This document shows positions 40,251-48,982 of a DNA stretch of 64,000 bases, piece by piece (position 1 is the stretch's first letter; the number at the start of each line of letters is the position of its first letter). The notes under the pieces were generated by a model. The model did not search any database. It was not told the origin of the DNA and was given only the letters and a program-made list of their open reading frames with translations. The translations under genes and the position numbers were made by a program. Location of the stretch: the NCBI RefSeq assembly GCF_001043115.1, contig NZ_LFME01000025.1, positions 1 to 64,000 of the forward strand, written 5' to 3'. The stretch comes from Xanthomonas sp. NCPPB 1128. Lineage in GTDB: Bacteria; Pseudomonadota; Gammaproteobacteria; Xanthomonadales; Xanthomonadaceae.

Positions 40251-40748
40251 ATGCAGAGCGACACCGCCCTCCCCGCTGCCGCCGCTCAGGTGCTGACCGT
40301 GGGTGCGATCGGCCTGGACGCGCGGCGCGCGCTGCTGGCCGGCTACGGGCTGGCCCTGCACCGCGTCGCCGACGGCGCCGCCATTCCCGGCAGCTACTGG
40401 GGCGAGCCGGAAGCCGGAGTGATCGCCAGCGACGTCTACGTGCGCGACGACACGCCGGTGCATTCGCTGCTGCACGAAGCCTGCCACCTGATCGTGCTGC
40501 CGCCGCAGCGGCGCGCGCAGGTGCATACCGACGCCACCGACTCGGTGGAAGAGGAAGACGCCACCTGCTACCTGCAGATCGTGCTGGCCGACGCCCTGCC
40601 CGGCGTGGGCCGTGCGCGGCTGATGGCGGACATGGACGCCTGGGGCTACACCTACCGGCTCGGCTCCACCCGTGCCTGGTTCGAACAGGACGCCGACGAC
40701 GCGCGCGCCTGGCTGGCGCAACGCGGGCTGCTGCCGGCAGCGGACTGA
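40251..40748 (+). CDS. Small HExxH metallopeptidase-like protein
   Basis: This 165-residue protein contains HSLLHEACHLIVLPPQRRA, an HExxH zinc-binding motif at about residues 76-80, followed by EEEDATCYLQIVL, where an acidic residue could be the third ligand. There is no signal peptide, so it is cytosolic. I do not recognise a characterised family. It follows minE by 126 bp and may use its own promoter. Confidence 0.72.
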   Translation: MQSDTALPAAAAQVLTVGAIGLDARRALLAGYGLALHRVADGAAIPGSYWGEPEAGVIASDVYVRDDTPVHSLLHEACHLIVLPPQRRAQVHTDATDSVEEEDATCYLQIVLADALPGVGRARLMADMDAWGYTYRLGSTRAWFEQDADDARAWLAQRGLLPAAD

Positions 40749-40861
40749 GGACGCCGCGTCGCACGCCTTGGCACCGCTCGGCGAGTCGCGGCGTTGCCCT
40801 TGCAGGAGCCGACTGCCTGCGGCAGCGGCGAACGACGCCCGCCGGATGCCCGACCTTGCAC

Positions 40862-40892
40862 GGCGTCGGGACTGAAGTCGCTCCCATAGTGC
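40862..40892. repeat. Half-copy of the palindromic repeat
   Basis: GGCGTCGGGACTGAAGTCGC followed by TCCCATAGTGCA is one arm of the dispersed palindromic family. The 292-bp gap 40749-41040 otherwise holds no recognisable gene. Confidence 0.7.
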
Positions 40893-41040
40893 ATCCAGTC
40901 GACGCGCCGCCAGTCGCGGCAGGAACGGCGCCTGGTTCCCTTTGGGATCGGTCGCGACACGCATTCCCAGCCATGCGTGCGGCGGCAGGGACCTTCCAGA
41001 TAACGATGCGCGGCTGCTCGTGTCCGACGCGGCAGCAGGC

Positions 41041-42336
41041 TCAATCGCCGCCCGCGCCCTTCAACGCGCTGCTCAGGTCCAACGTCGCGCGGGTGCCGCT
41101 GCCAGCCAGCGAATCCAGGTGCAGCGCCCAGCCCAGGTGTTCGCACAGCCGCGCGATCAGGTCCAGGCCGATGCCGCTGCCCTCGCGGCTGCCGCCGCCG
41201 CGCGCCATGCGCATGTAGATGGCGCTGATCTCTTCCGGGCTCATGCCGTGGCCGGGATCGTCGATGCAGACCACGCCCGGCGCCAGAAGCGTGATCTGGA
41301 TCTGGCCTTTGTCGCTATTCTCGATGGCGTTGCGCAGCAGGTTGCCGATGGCCACTTGCAGGATCGCCAGCGGGGTCTCCACCTCGCACGGCGGCAACGG
41401 CGCCAGGGCAAGTTCCAGGCGCTTGTCCGCACACAGGTGGCGGTGGTCCTCGACGATTTCCGGCAGCAACTGGTCCAGGCGCACCAGGTCGCTGCTGCGC
41501 GCCAGCCGCGCCGGGTCCTTGGCCAGCACCAGCAGCAGCGAGATGAGCTGGCCGACGCCGCTGGCGGTGCGGCGGATGCGCAGCAACTGGTTGCGCACGC
41601 TCGGCGGCACGTCGTGCTGTTCCAGCGCCAGCTCGGCGGCGCCGCCGATCACCGCCACCGGCGTGCGCAGCTCGTGGCTGGTGCTGTCGATGAAGGCGCG
41701 CTCGCGCTCCACGAACAGGTCGTTGCGCGCCAGGTAATCGTTCAACGCTTCGGCGATCACCACCTGCTCGGCGCTGGCGCGCGGGTGCACCTCGATGCGC
41801 TGCCCGGGCCGGTCCGGGCGCAGGCTGCCGATGCGCTGGGCCATGTCGATCAGCGGCTGCACCACGCGGCCCATGCCCCAGGCCACCAGCGCGCCGAGCA
41901 GCAGCACCGCCACCGCGTTGGACACCAGCATCCACAGTGCCAGGTTGTCCTCGTGGTCGTGCAGTTCGGTGATATCCAGCGCCAGCGCCAGGCGGCGCCC
42001 GCGCACGTCCTGCACCAGCACCACCTTCTCGCTGCCTTCCAGTTGCACTTCGTCGTGCAGGCCGGGGCCCAGCGCCGCCACCGCCGGCGGCAGCGGCGCA
42101 CCGCCCTCGTCGCCGTACAGGCTCACGGTGCGGGTGTCGATCCAGCGGTAGTCCGGGTCGGCCGCGCTGCGCGCCAGGAAGTGGTCCAGCTCGGAGGTCA
42201 GCAGCGAGCGCCAGGTAAGCTGCTCGGCCTGGTCGTTGACGATGTAGCCATGCACGAACACCGCCAGCGACAGCAGCGCCGCGTAGCCCACCAGCCACAG
42301 GGTCAGCCGCTGCCGCAGCCCGGCCCTAGTCGGCAT
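41041..42336 (-). CDS. Sensor histidine kinase (ColS-like)
   Basis: This 431-residue protein has two membrane helices (about residues 11-32 and 133-155) flanking a ~100-residue periplasmic sensor. A HAMP-like linker leads to the HisKA domain with H221 in FIDSTSHELRTPVAVIGG, then the ATPase domain (LLRNAIENSD, DPGHGM, GSGIGLDLIARL). Pairing with a ColR-like regulator and proximity to PAP2 and eptA genes suggest the metal-responsive ColRS group. The exact ExxE metal motif reported for Pseudomonas ColS is not obvious; HDEVQLEGSE is the nearest acidic run. Its start overlaps the regulator stop by 11 bp. Confidence 0.85.
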   Translation of the reverse strand: MPTRAGLRQRLTLWLVGYAALLSLAVFVHGYIVNDQAEQLTWRSLLTSELDHFLARSAADPDYRWIDTRTVSLYGDEGGAPLPPAVAALGPGLHDEVQLEGSEKVVLVQDVRGRRLALALDITELHDHEDNLALWMLVSNAVAVLLLGALVAWGMGRVVQPLIDMAQRIGSLRPDRPGQRIEVHPRASAEQVVIAEALNDYLARNDLFVERERAFIDSTSHELRTPVAVIGGAAELALEQHDVPPSVRNQLLRIRRTASGVGQLISLLLVLAKDPARLARSSDLVRLDQLLPEIVEDHRHLCADKRLELALAPLPPCEVETPLAILQVAIGNLLRNAIENSDKGQIQITLLAPGVVCIDDPGHGMSPEEISAIYMRMARGGGSREGSGIGLDLIARLCEHLGWALHLDSLAGSGTRATLDLSSALKGAGGD

Positions 42337-43027
42337 GCTCGCCCTCGTGGGGGCCGACCACCGCCAGGCGGTAGCCGATGCGCGGCAGGGTGTGGATCAG
42401 CTTGGCCGCGAACGGGCCATCGACGCTGCGGCGCAGGTCGTAGATGTGCGAGCGCAGCATGTCCCCGTCCGGCGGCTCGTCGCCCCACAGCGCCTGCTCC
42501 AGCCGATCGCGGGTGACCGCGGCCGGGCTGGCCTGCATCAGCACCTCCAGCAGCTTGCGGCAGGCCGGATACAGGTGCAGCGTGCGCCCGCCACGGGTCA
42601 CCTCCAGCGTGGACAGGTCCAGCTGCAGGTCGCCCACGCGCAGCAGCTTGCTGCGGCCGCGGCCACTGGCGCGCACCAGCAGCGCCTCCAGCCGCACTTC
42701 CAGCTCGGGCAGCGCGAACGGCTTGGTCAGGTAGTCGTCGGCGCCGGCGCGGAAGCCCGCGATCTTGTCCGGCAGCTCGTCGCGCGCGGTCAGCATGATC
42801 ACCGGCACGTCGGCATGGTGCTCCTCGCGCAGCGCGCGCAGCACCTGCTGCCCGTCCAGGCGCGGCAGCATCCAGTCCAGGATCAGCGCGTCGTAGCGCT
42901 GGGTGGTGGCCAGGTGCAGCCCGGTGACGCCGTCCGGCGCCGCATCCAGGGTGTGGCCACGCACCTCGAAGTAGTCGAACAGGTTGGCGACCAGGTTCCG
43001 GTTGTCTTCTATGACCAGCAGCCGCAT
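42326..43027 (-). CDS. OmpR-family response regulator (ColR-like)
   Basis: This 233-residue protein has a receiver domain with EDN, phospho-acceptor D51 in ALILDWMLPRLDG, and K in DDYLTKPFALPELE. The C-terminal winged helix ends LRSHIYDLRRSVDGPF ... IHTLPRIGYRLAVVG. The N-terminus MRLLVIEDNRNLVANLFDYF resembles ColR of pseudomonads. It is cotranscribed with the downstream kinase and divergent from the PAP2-eptA operon, which it may control; that is inference. Confidence 0.88.
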   Translation of the reverse strand: MRLLVIEDNRNLVANLFDYFEVRGHTLDAAPDGVTGLHLATTQRYDALILDWMLPRLDGQQVLRALREEHHADVPVIMLTARDELPDKIAGFRAGADDYLTKPFALPELEVRLEALLVRASGRGRSKLLRVGDLQLDLSTLEVTRGGRTLHLYPACRKLLEVLMQASPAAVTRDRLEQALWGDEPPDGDMLRSHIYDLRRSVDGPFAAKLIHTLPRIGYRLAVVGPHEGEHAD

Positions 43028-43333
43028 GGGGGCGCTCGAATTCGGGGGACGGACCCGCCCATGCTAGCGGAACCATGTCGGAACGCCGTCAGAACGGCGA
43101 CGCGTCTTGATCGAATCTCGACAAAACCTGGAAAGGATCCCAACACGACCGCGTCAGGCTGCCCTCCCCGCACGCCGCCACCGAGACCCGACCGCACCGT
43201 TTCTCGCCACTCGCCACATCTGCGACGCCGGTGGCCCGGCGCTTGCATCACCGCGGCCGTGCGCAACCTTTGCTGAAGCCTCGGCTCTCTCATTCCGCAG
43301 TTCCGACAGCTATCCGACACCTGCAACCCGACC
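43028..43333. other. Divergent promoter region, ColR-like/PAP2
   Basis: The 306 bases separate two divergent operons. I see no gene, no strong palindrome and no clear sigma-70 pair. It should hold the promoters and any binding site of the ColR-like regulator. Confidence 0.45.
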
Positions 43334-44155
43334 ATGCCCCCACTTTCCCGCCGTCCCTGGCCGCCTTCGTCGACCATGCTCAGTACGCCTCTGCGATTGT
43401 CCGCTGCGGCGGCGCCCCACCTCGGCGCACGCCGGCACTTCTATCTCTCCCATCTGTGGGTGCCGCTGGCCCTGGTGCTGCTGGCCAGCACCGTGCTGAT
43501 GGGCCTGGGCGGCGACTTCTGGATCGCCGACCTGCTGTACCGCTGGGAAGGCGGGCAGTGGGCGCTGAAGGATGCGGCGCTGACCCGTAGCCTGATCCAC
43601 CACGACGGCAAGCTGCTGAGCGCCGCGGCGTGGGCGGTGACCGCCGCGCTGGCGGTGTGGGCCTGGCGCCGTCCCGACGGCCGCCGCTACCGGCTGCCGC
43701 TGCTGTATCTGCTGCTGGCGGTGGGGCTGAGCACGGGCGTGGTGTCGCTGCTGAAGTCGGTCACCCACATGGACTGCCCCTGGGATCTGGCCCGCTACGG
43801 CGGCGAGCGGATCTTCGTGGGCCTGTTCGAGACCCGCCCGGCCGGCATGCCGCGCGGGGTATGCTTCCCCGCCGGTCATTCCAGTGCCGGCTATGCCTGG
43901 GTGGGGCTGTACTTCGTCGCGCTGGCGCTCAAGCCGGCTTGGCGCTGGCCAGCACTGGCGATCGGCCTCGGGGGAGGCCTGCTGTTCGGTCTCGGCCAAC
44001 AGCTGCGCGGCGCGCATTTCATGTCGCACGACCTGTGGACGCTGGCCCTGTGCTGGGGCGTGGCACTGGGCCTGTACCGGGCGATGCTGTGGCCGGACGC
44101 GATGGCGTCGCGGGCCGACCGACGCCCCTCCACCAACAACGATGCCGCCGCATGA
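43334..44155 (+). CDS. PAP2-family membrane phosphatase
   Basis: This 273-residue protein has about six membrane helices and the three-part PAP2 catalytic signature. It contains KSVTHMDCPWDLARYGG, then CFPAGHSSAGYAW (PSGH-type, with Ala for Ser), then GQQLRGAHFMSHDLWT (R-x5-H-x3-D). Relatives include LpxE/LpxF lipid A phosphatases and undecaprenyl pyrophosphatases. Its stop overlaps the eptA start (ATGA), so a role in lipid A remodelling is likely. The start could also be the internal ATG at 43376; neither has a strong ribosome-binding site. Confidence 0.85.
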   Translation: MPPLSRRPWPPSSTMLSTPLRLSAAAAPHLGARRHFYLSHLWVPLALVLLASTVLMGLGGDFWIADLLYRWEGGQWALKDAALTRSLIHHDGKLLSAAAWAVTAALAVWAWRRPDGRRYRLPLLYLLLAVGLSTGVVSLLKSVTHMDCPWDLARYGGERIFVGLFETRPAGMPRGVCFPAGHSSAGYAWVGLYFVALALKPAWRWPALAIGLGGGLLFGLGQQLRGAHFMSHDLWTLALCWGVALGLYRAMLWPDAMASRADRRPSTNNDAAA

Positions 44156-45813
44156 GCCGTTCCGTCGCCCCGCCCTCGCCGTCCACCGTGTCCCGTGCCC
44201 GCTGGTGGGCCTGGCGCCCGCAACTGAGCAACGAGATGCTGGCGCTGGCGGCCAGCGCGTTCTTCGCCCTGGCCTGCAACGGCATGTTCTGGCGCAGCGC
44301 GATGAGCGGCCACGCCGGCGACGTCAAGCTGGCGCTGTCGCTGTTCCTGCTGCTGCTGGCGGTGCACGGCCTGCTGCTCGGCCTGCTGCTGTGGCGCGGC
44401 ATCGCCAAGCCGGTGCTGACGGTGCTGCTGATCACCACCGCGTTCGCCGCGCACTACATGAACAGCTACAGCGTCTACCTGGACGCGGACATGCTGCGCA
44501 ACGTGCTGGCCACCGACCACAAGGAATCGCGCGAGCTGATGACACCGGCGCTGATTGCGCCGCTGCTGTTCTACGCGGTAGTGCCGATCCTGGTGCTGTG
44601 GCGGGTACGGCTGATCCGGCGTTCGCCGCTGAAGGCGCTGGCGATCCGCGCCGGCTTCCTGGTCGGCATGCTGGCGCTGGGCGGCGTCGCCGCGATGCTC
44701 TCGTTCCAGGATCTGTCGGCGATGATGCGCAACCATCGCGAGATCCGCTACCTGGCCACGCCGATCAACTACCTGGTCGCGCTGCGGCAGAACTTCAAGT
44801 CCGACAGCCCCACGCGCAAGGCGCCGAAGCTGCCGCTGGAACACGACGCCAAGGCCACCGCGCGTGCACCGGGCGGCAAGCCGCGGCTGCTGGTGGTGGT
44901 GCTGGGCGAAACCGCCCGCGCGCAGAACTGGGGCCTCAACGGCTATGCGCGGCAGACCACGCCGGAGCTGGCCAAGCGCGACGTGATCAACTTCCCCGAC
45001 ATGCACTCCTGCGGCACCAGCACCGAGGTCTCGGTGCCGTGCATGTTCTCGCCGTTCGGCCGCCACGACTACAACGAGAGCAACATCCGCAAGCACCAGT
45101 CGCTGCTGCACGTGCTCGAGCATGCCGGCATCGCCACGCTGTGGCGCGACAACCAGTCCGGCTGCAAGGGCGTGTGCGATGGCCTGCAGATCCAGCACCT
45201 GGACGACGCCAAGGATCCGCAGCTGTGCAAGGACGGACGCTGCATGGACGAGATCCTGCTGCAGGACCTGGCCGCGCAGGTGCGCGCCAAGCCCGGCGAC
45301 CGCGTGGTGGTGCTGCACCAGCTCGGCAGCCACGGCCCCAGCTATTTCGAGCGCTACCCGGCCGCGTTCCGCCGCTTCACCCCGACCTGCGACACCGCCG
45401 ACCTGGGCAACTGCAGCCGCGAGCTGATCACCAACGCCTACGACAACTCGCTGCTGTACACCGACCACCTGCTGGCGCGCACCATCGACACGCTGCAGGC
45501 CATGCCCGACTACGACACGGCGATGATCTACCTCTCCGACCACGGCGAGTCGCTGGGCGAGAAGGGCCTGTACCTGCACGGCGTGCCGTATGCGATCGCG
45601 CCGCAGGAGCAGACCCACGTACCAATGGTGATGTGGTTCTCGCCCGGCTTCGCCAGCGCGCGCGGCCTGGACCTGGCCTGCCTGCAGGCGCGCTCGCGCA
45701 AGTACGCCGACCAGGACAACCTGTTCCCGTCGGTGCTGGGCCTGATGCAGGTCAGGACCGGCGTCTACGACCACGCGCGCGACCTGTTCGCGCAGTGCGC
45801 CAAGCCGCAGTAA
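44152..45813 (+). CDS. eptA: Phosphoethanolamine-lipid A transferase
   Basis: EptA adds phosphoethanolamine to lipid A at the periplasmic face and lowers binding of cationic peptides. The 553-residue protein has five N-terminal membrane helices (to about residue 195) and a sulfatase-like domain: VVLGETARAQNWGLNGYARQ, CGTSTEVSVPCMFS with the likely catalytic Thr291, and YLSDHGESLGEKGLYLHG. It overlaps the PAP2 gene by 4 bp. A phosphatase paired with a transferase fits removal and replacement of a lipid A phosphate group. Confidence 0.93.
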   Translation: MSRSVAPPSPSTVSRARWWAWRPQLSNEMLALAASAFFALACNGMFWRSAMSGHAGDVKLALSLFLLLLAVHGLLLGLLLWRGIAKPVLTVLLITTAFAAHYMNSYSVYLDADMLRNVLATDHKESRELMTPALIAPLLFYAVVPILVLWRVRLIRRSPLKALAIRAGFLVGMLALGGVAAMLSFQDLSAMMRNHREIRYLATPINYLVALRQNFKSDSPTRKAPKLPLEHDAKATARAPGGKPRLLVVVLGETARAQNWGLNGYARQTTPELAKRDVINFPDMHSCGTSTEVSVPCMFSPFGRHDYNESNIRKHQSLLHVLEHAGIATLWRDNQSGCKGVCDGLQIQHLDDAKDPQLCKDGRCMDEILLQDLAAQVRAKPGDRVVVLHQLGSHGPSYFERYPAAFRRFTPTCDTADLGNCSRELITNAYDNSLLYTDHLLARTIDTLQAMPDYDTAMIYLSDHGESLGEKGLYLHGVPYAIAPQEQTHVPMVMWFSPGFASARGLDLACLQARSRKYADQDNLFPSVLGLMQVRTGVYDHARDLFAQCAKPQ

Positions 45814-45937
45814 CCCCGTCCACGCACGGTCATGGCGTGACGGGACGCGGCGGCGCGGCCAAGGCTGCGCCGCCCGAACTTGCGGCGGTGCGGGCGGGCC
45901 ACTAGCCTTCCGGGCAATCGCCCTGCAAGGATTCGCC

Positions 45938-47956
45938 GTGACCCTCCGCTCTCCGTTGCTCGCGCTGTGCCTCGGCGCGGGCCTGCTGACGCTGTCCGCC
46001 TGCCGCAAGGAACCCGCGGCCGAGACCGCCGCCCCCGCCGCGGCCCAGCCCCAGGGCGAGAGCGCCGACCAGTTCGTCGCCCGCATCAACGAGGAGTACC
46101 GCGCGCTGCTGCCGGAACTGACCGCGGCGCAGTGGCTGTCGGCGACCTACATCAATGGCGACAGCGAGCGGCTGGCGGCCAGGGCCAACGCGCGCTGGCT
46201 GACCACCCTCAACGGCTGGATCGCGCAGGCGCGGCGCTACGACGGCAAGCCGATGTCGGCCGACAGCGCGCGCGAACTGCGCCTGCTGCAGCAGATGACC
46301 GCGATGCCGGCGCCGCGCGATCCGGCGCGGCTGGGCGAACTGGCCGCGCTGGCGACCAAGATGGAAGGCGCCTACGGCGCCGCCTCCTACTGCACCGGCG
46401 AGGGCGACATGCGCCGCTGCCGGCAGTTGGGCGAACTGGAGGACGTGCTGCGCCGCAGCCGCGACTACGACCAGCAACTGGACGCGTGGCAGGGCTGGCA
46501 CGCCGCCGTGCAACCGATGCGCAAGGACTATCAACGCTTCGTCGAACTGGTCAACGAAGGCGCGCGCGACATGGGCTACGCCGACACCGGCGCGCTGTGG
46601 CGCAGCGGCTACGACATGCCGCCCGCACAGCTCGCGGCCGAGACCGACCGGCTGTGGACCCAGGTCAAGCCGCTGTACGAACAGTTGCACTGCTACGCGC
46701 GCGGCAAGCTCGACGCCGAATACGGCAAGGACAAGGGCGAACTCGCCGGCGGTCTGCTGCCGGCGCACCTGCTCGGCAACATGTGGCAGCAGGACTGGAG
46801 TAACCTGTGGGACCTGCTGCAGCCCTACCCCGGCGCCGGCAGCCTGGACATCACCGACGCGCTGGAGCGGCAATACCAGGGCAACCTGAGCGCGGCGCTG
46901 GCGCGGCGCAACGGCGACACCTCGCCGGAGGCGCGGTTCATGGCCCAGCGCGAGGCGCAATTGCTCAGCGCACGGCAGATGACCGAGCGCGCGCAGGATT
47001 TCTACACCTCGCTGGCGATGCCCAAGCTGCCGGACAGCTACTGGTCGCGCAGCCAGTTCATCAAGCCGCTGGACCGCGACGTGGTCTGCCACGCCAGCGC
47101 CTGGGACATGGACATGGCCGGCGACGTGCGCACCAAGATGTGCGTCAAGCCGAACGAAGAAGACTTCACCACCATCTACCACGAGCTCGGCCACCTCTAT
47201 TACGACCTGGCCTACAACCCGCTGCCACCGCTGTTCCAGGGCGGCGCCAACGACGGCTTCCACGAAGCGATCGGCGACACCGTGGTGCTGGCAGTGACCC
47301 CGCAATACCTGCATTCGATCGGCCTGGTCGACGCACCGCAAGTCGGCCGCGAGGCGCTGATCAATGCACAGATGCGCATGGCGTTGAGCAAGGTCGCGTT
47401 CCTGCCGTTCGGGCTGATGATCGATCGCTGGCGCTGGGGCGTGTTCGACGGCTCGATCGCCCCGGACCGCTACAACCAGGCCTGGTGGGAGCTGAAGGCC
47501 AAGTACCAGGGCGTGGCGCCGGCGACGCCGCGCGGCGAGGACTTCTTCGACCCCGGCGCCAAGTACCACGTGCCGGCCAACACGCCGTACACGCGTTACT
47601 TCCTCTCGCACATCCTGCAGTTCCAGTTCTACAAGAGCCTGTGCGACGCCGCCGGCTACAAGGGCCCGCTGTACGAGTGCACCTTCTACGGCAACAAGGA
47701 AGCCGGGCAGAAGTTCTGGTCGATGCTGCAGCGCGGCGCCAGCCAGCCGTGGCAGGCGACGCTGAAGGAACTGACCGGCAGCGAGCGCATCGACGCCGGC
47801 CCGCTGCTGGAATACTTCGCGCCGATGCAGGAGTGGCTCAAGCAACAGAACCAGGGGCGGATGTGCGGATGGGATCCGGCGGCGCCTGTATCGGCGCAAA
47901 CCACCTCGCCCGCATCCCCTACGCCGGCCCCGACGACGCCACCATCTCGGCGCTGA
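45938..47956 (+). CDS. M2-family peptidyl-dipeptidase (ACE-like lipoprotein)
   Basis: This is a zinc dipeptidyl carboxypeptidase related to angiotensin-converting enzyme; Xanthomonas homologues are known. The 672-residue protein has a lipoprotein signal (MTLRSPLLALCLGAGLLTLSAC, lipobox LSAC). The zinc site is YHELGHLYYDLAY (H415, H419), with the third ligand in NDGFHEAIGD. It has the ACE-type substrate region YHVPANTPYTRYFLSHILQF. It starts at GTG, and the C-terminus ends in a Pro/Thr-rich tail. It is monocistronic, 124 bp after eptA. Confidence 0.93.
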   Translation: MTLRSPLLALCLGAGLLTLSACRKEPAAETAAPAAAQPQGESADQFVARINEEYRALLPELTAAQWLSATYINGDSERLAARANARWLTTLNGWIAQARRYDGKPMSADSARELRLLQQMTAMPAPRDPARLGELAALATKMEGAYGAASYCTGEGDMRRCRQLGELEDVLRRSRDYDQQLDAWQGWHAAVQPMRKDYQRFVELVNEGARDMGYADTGALWRSGYDMPPAQLAAETDRLWTQVKPLYEQLHCYARGKLDAEYGKDKGELAGGLLPAHLLGNMWQQDWSNLWDLLQPYPGAGSLDITDALERQYQGNLSAALARRNGDTSPEARFMAQREAQLLSARQMTERAQDFYTSLAMPKLPDSYWSRSQFIKPLDRDVVCHASAWDMDMAGDVRTKMCVKPNEEDFTTIYHELGHLYYDLAYNPLPPLFQGGANDGFHEAIGDTVVLAVTPQYLHSIGLVDAPQVGREALINAQMRMALSKVAFLPFGLMIDRWRWGVFDGSIAPDRYNQAWWELKAKYQGVAPATPRGEDFFDPGAKYHVPANTPYTRYFLSHILQFQFYKSLCDAAGYKGPLYECTFYGNKEAGQKFWSMLQRGASQPWQATLKELTGSERIDAGPLLEYFAPMQEWLKQQNQGRMCGWDPAAPVSAQTTSPASPTPAPTTPPSRR

Positions 47957-47986
47957 GCGCTGCCAGCCGCATAGGTCACCGCCAGC

Positions 47987-48517
47987 TCAGTCGTCGGCCA
48001 GTCGCGCCCAGCGCTCGTGGTCGCGCCACACCCCGCCGATGCGCAGGTAGCGCGGCGAATAGCCCTCGCGGCGGAAGCCGGCGCGCTGCGCCAGCGCCAG
48101 CGAGCGGGTGTTGTCTGGCTGGATGTTGGCTTCCACCCGGTGCAGGCCCAGCTCGGCGAAGGCGTAGGCCACGCACAGGCGCAGCGCATGCGTCATCAGT
48201 CCGCGGCCTTCGCAGCCGGCCATGGCGTGGTAGCCGAGATAGGCGCTCTGGAAGCAGCCGCCGACCAACTGGCTGAAGGTGAACAGGCCGGCGAGCGCGC
48301 CGCTGCTGCGTTCGCGCGCGAGCAGCGCGATGTTGCTGCCGTCCAGCGTCTGCGCGTACCAGGCCTCGAAGCCGGGCACATCGGTGAACGGATAGGTCCA
48401 GGGGTGATGCAGGGCGACGCTGGCGCGGTGCGCCTGGATCAGCGCGATGCCGTCGCGGCGCCGCACCCGCGCCAGCGACACGGCCTCCTGTGCAGCCTGG
48501 CCGGCGCTCTGGCCCAT
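47987..48517 (-). CDS. RimJ/RimL-type GNAT acetyltransferase
   Basis: This 176-residue protein has the ribosomal-protein/peptide N-acetyltransferase pattern: YLGYHAMAGCEGRGLMTHAL for the acetyl-CoA loop, GLHRVEANIQPDNTRSLALA and GFRREGYSPRYLRIGGVWRD at the end. These are the hallmarks of RimJ-like enzymes. The start at 48517 is 4 bp after the stop of the upstream hypothetical gene, so the two form an operon. The substrate is unknown. Confidence 0.88.
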   Translation of the reverse strand: MGQSAGQAAQEAVSLARVRRRDGIALIQAHRASVALHHPWTYPFTDVPGFEAWYAQTLDGSNIALLARERSSGALAGLFTFSQLVGGCFQSAYLGYHAMAGCEGRGLMTHALRLCVAYAFAELGLHRVEANIQPDNTRSLALAQRAGFRREGYSPRYLRIGGVWRDHERWARLADD

Positions 48518-48521
48518 GGCC

Positions 48522-48932
48522 TCAGGCCGGGGCCGCCGCGCCGTCGTCGCGGCGCATGACCTGGGCATGGCGCGTCTTGAACTCGTCGAAACTCAGGCCC
48601 TGCGCCTGCGCATCGGCGTGCGCGGCGTCCTTCAGCGCGTCCGAGTACATCAGCCGCACCGGCGTGCCGGCGCGCTCGTGCAACTCCGCCGCCTGCATGA
48701 TCAGCGACAGCACCTGCGCAGCGCTCTCGCTCTGCCCGGCGATGCGCCCGTCCATGCCCAGCACCCACTCGCCGTCGCGGCGCACGATGCCGGCCAGCAG
48801 CGTGCGCTGCTGGTCGCGCAGTTCCGCGTGCGGTTCGATGGGCGCGGCCGGCGCGGCGCCCTCGGCGCGGTGGCGCAGGCGTTCGGCCAGCTTCTTGCGC
48901 AGATCGCGGCGCTGCTTGGACTGGATGGACAT
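48522..48932 (-). CDS. Hypothetical basic protein
   Basis: This is a 136-residue cytosolic protein. Its N-terminus is strongly basic (MSIQSKQRRDLRKKLAERLR). The middle reads GIVRRDGEWVLGMDGRIAGQ, followed by a helical segment and YSDALKDAAHADAQAQGLSF. I do not recognise a characterised family. It is coupled to the RimJ-like gene downstream. Confidence 0.7.
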   Translation of the reverse strand: MSIQSKQRRDLRKKLAERLRHRAEGAAPAAPIEPHAELRDQQRTLLAGIVRRDGEWVLGMDGRIAGQSESAAQVLSLIMQAAELHERAGTPVRLMYSDALKDAAHADAQAQGLSFDEFKTRHAQVMRRDDGAAAPA

Positions 48933-48982
48933 GCGGTTTCCTCAACGATGACCCGACGACGATAGCCCAACCGCGGCCATGC

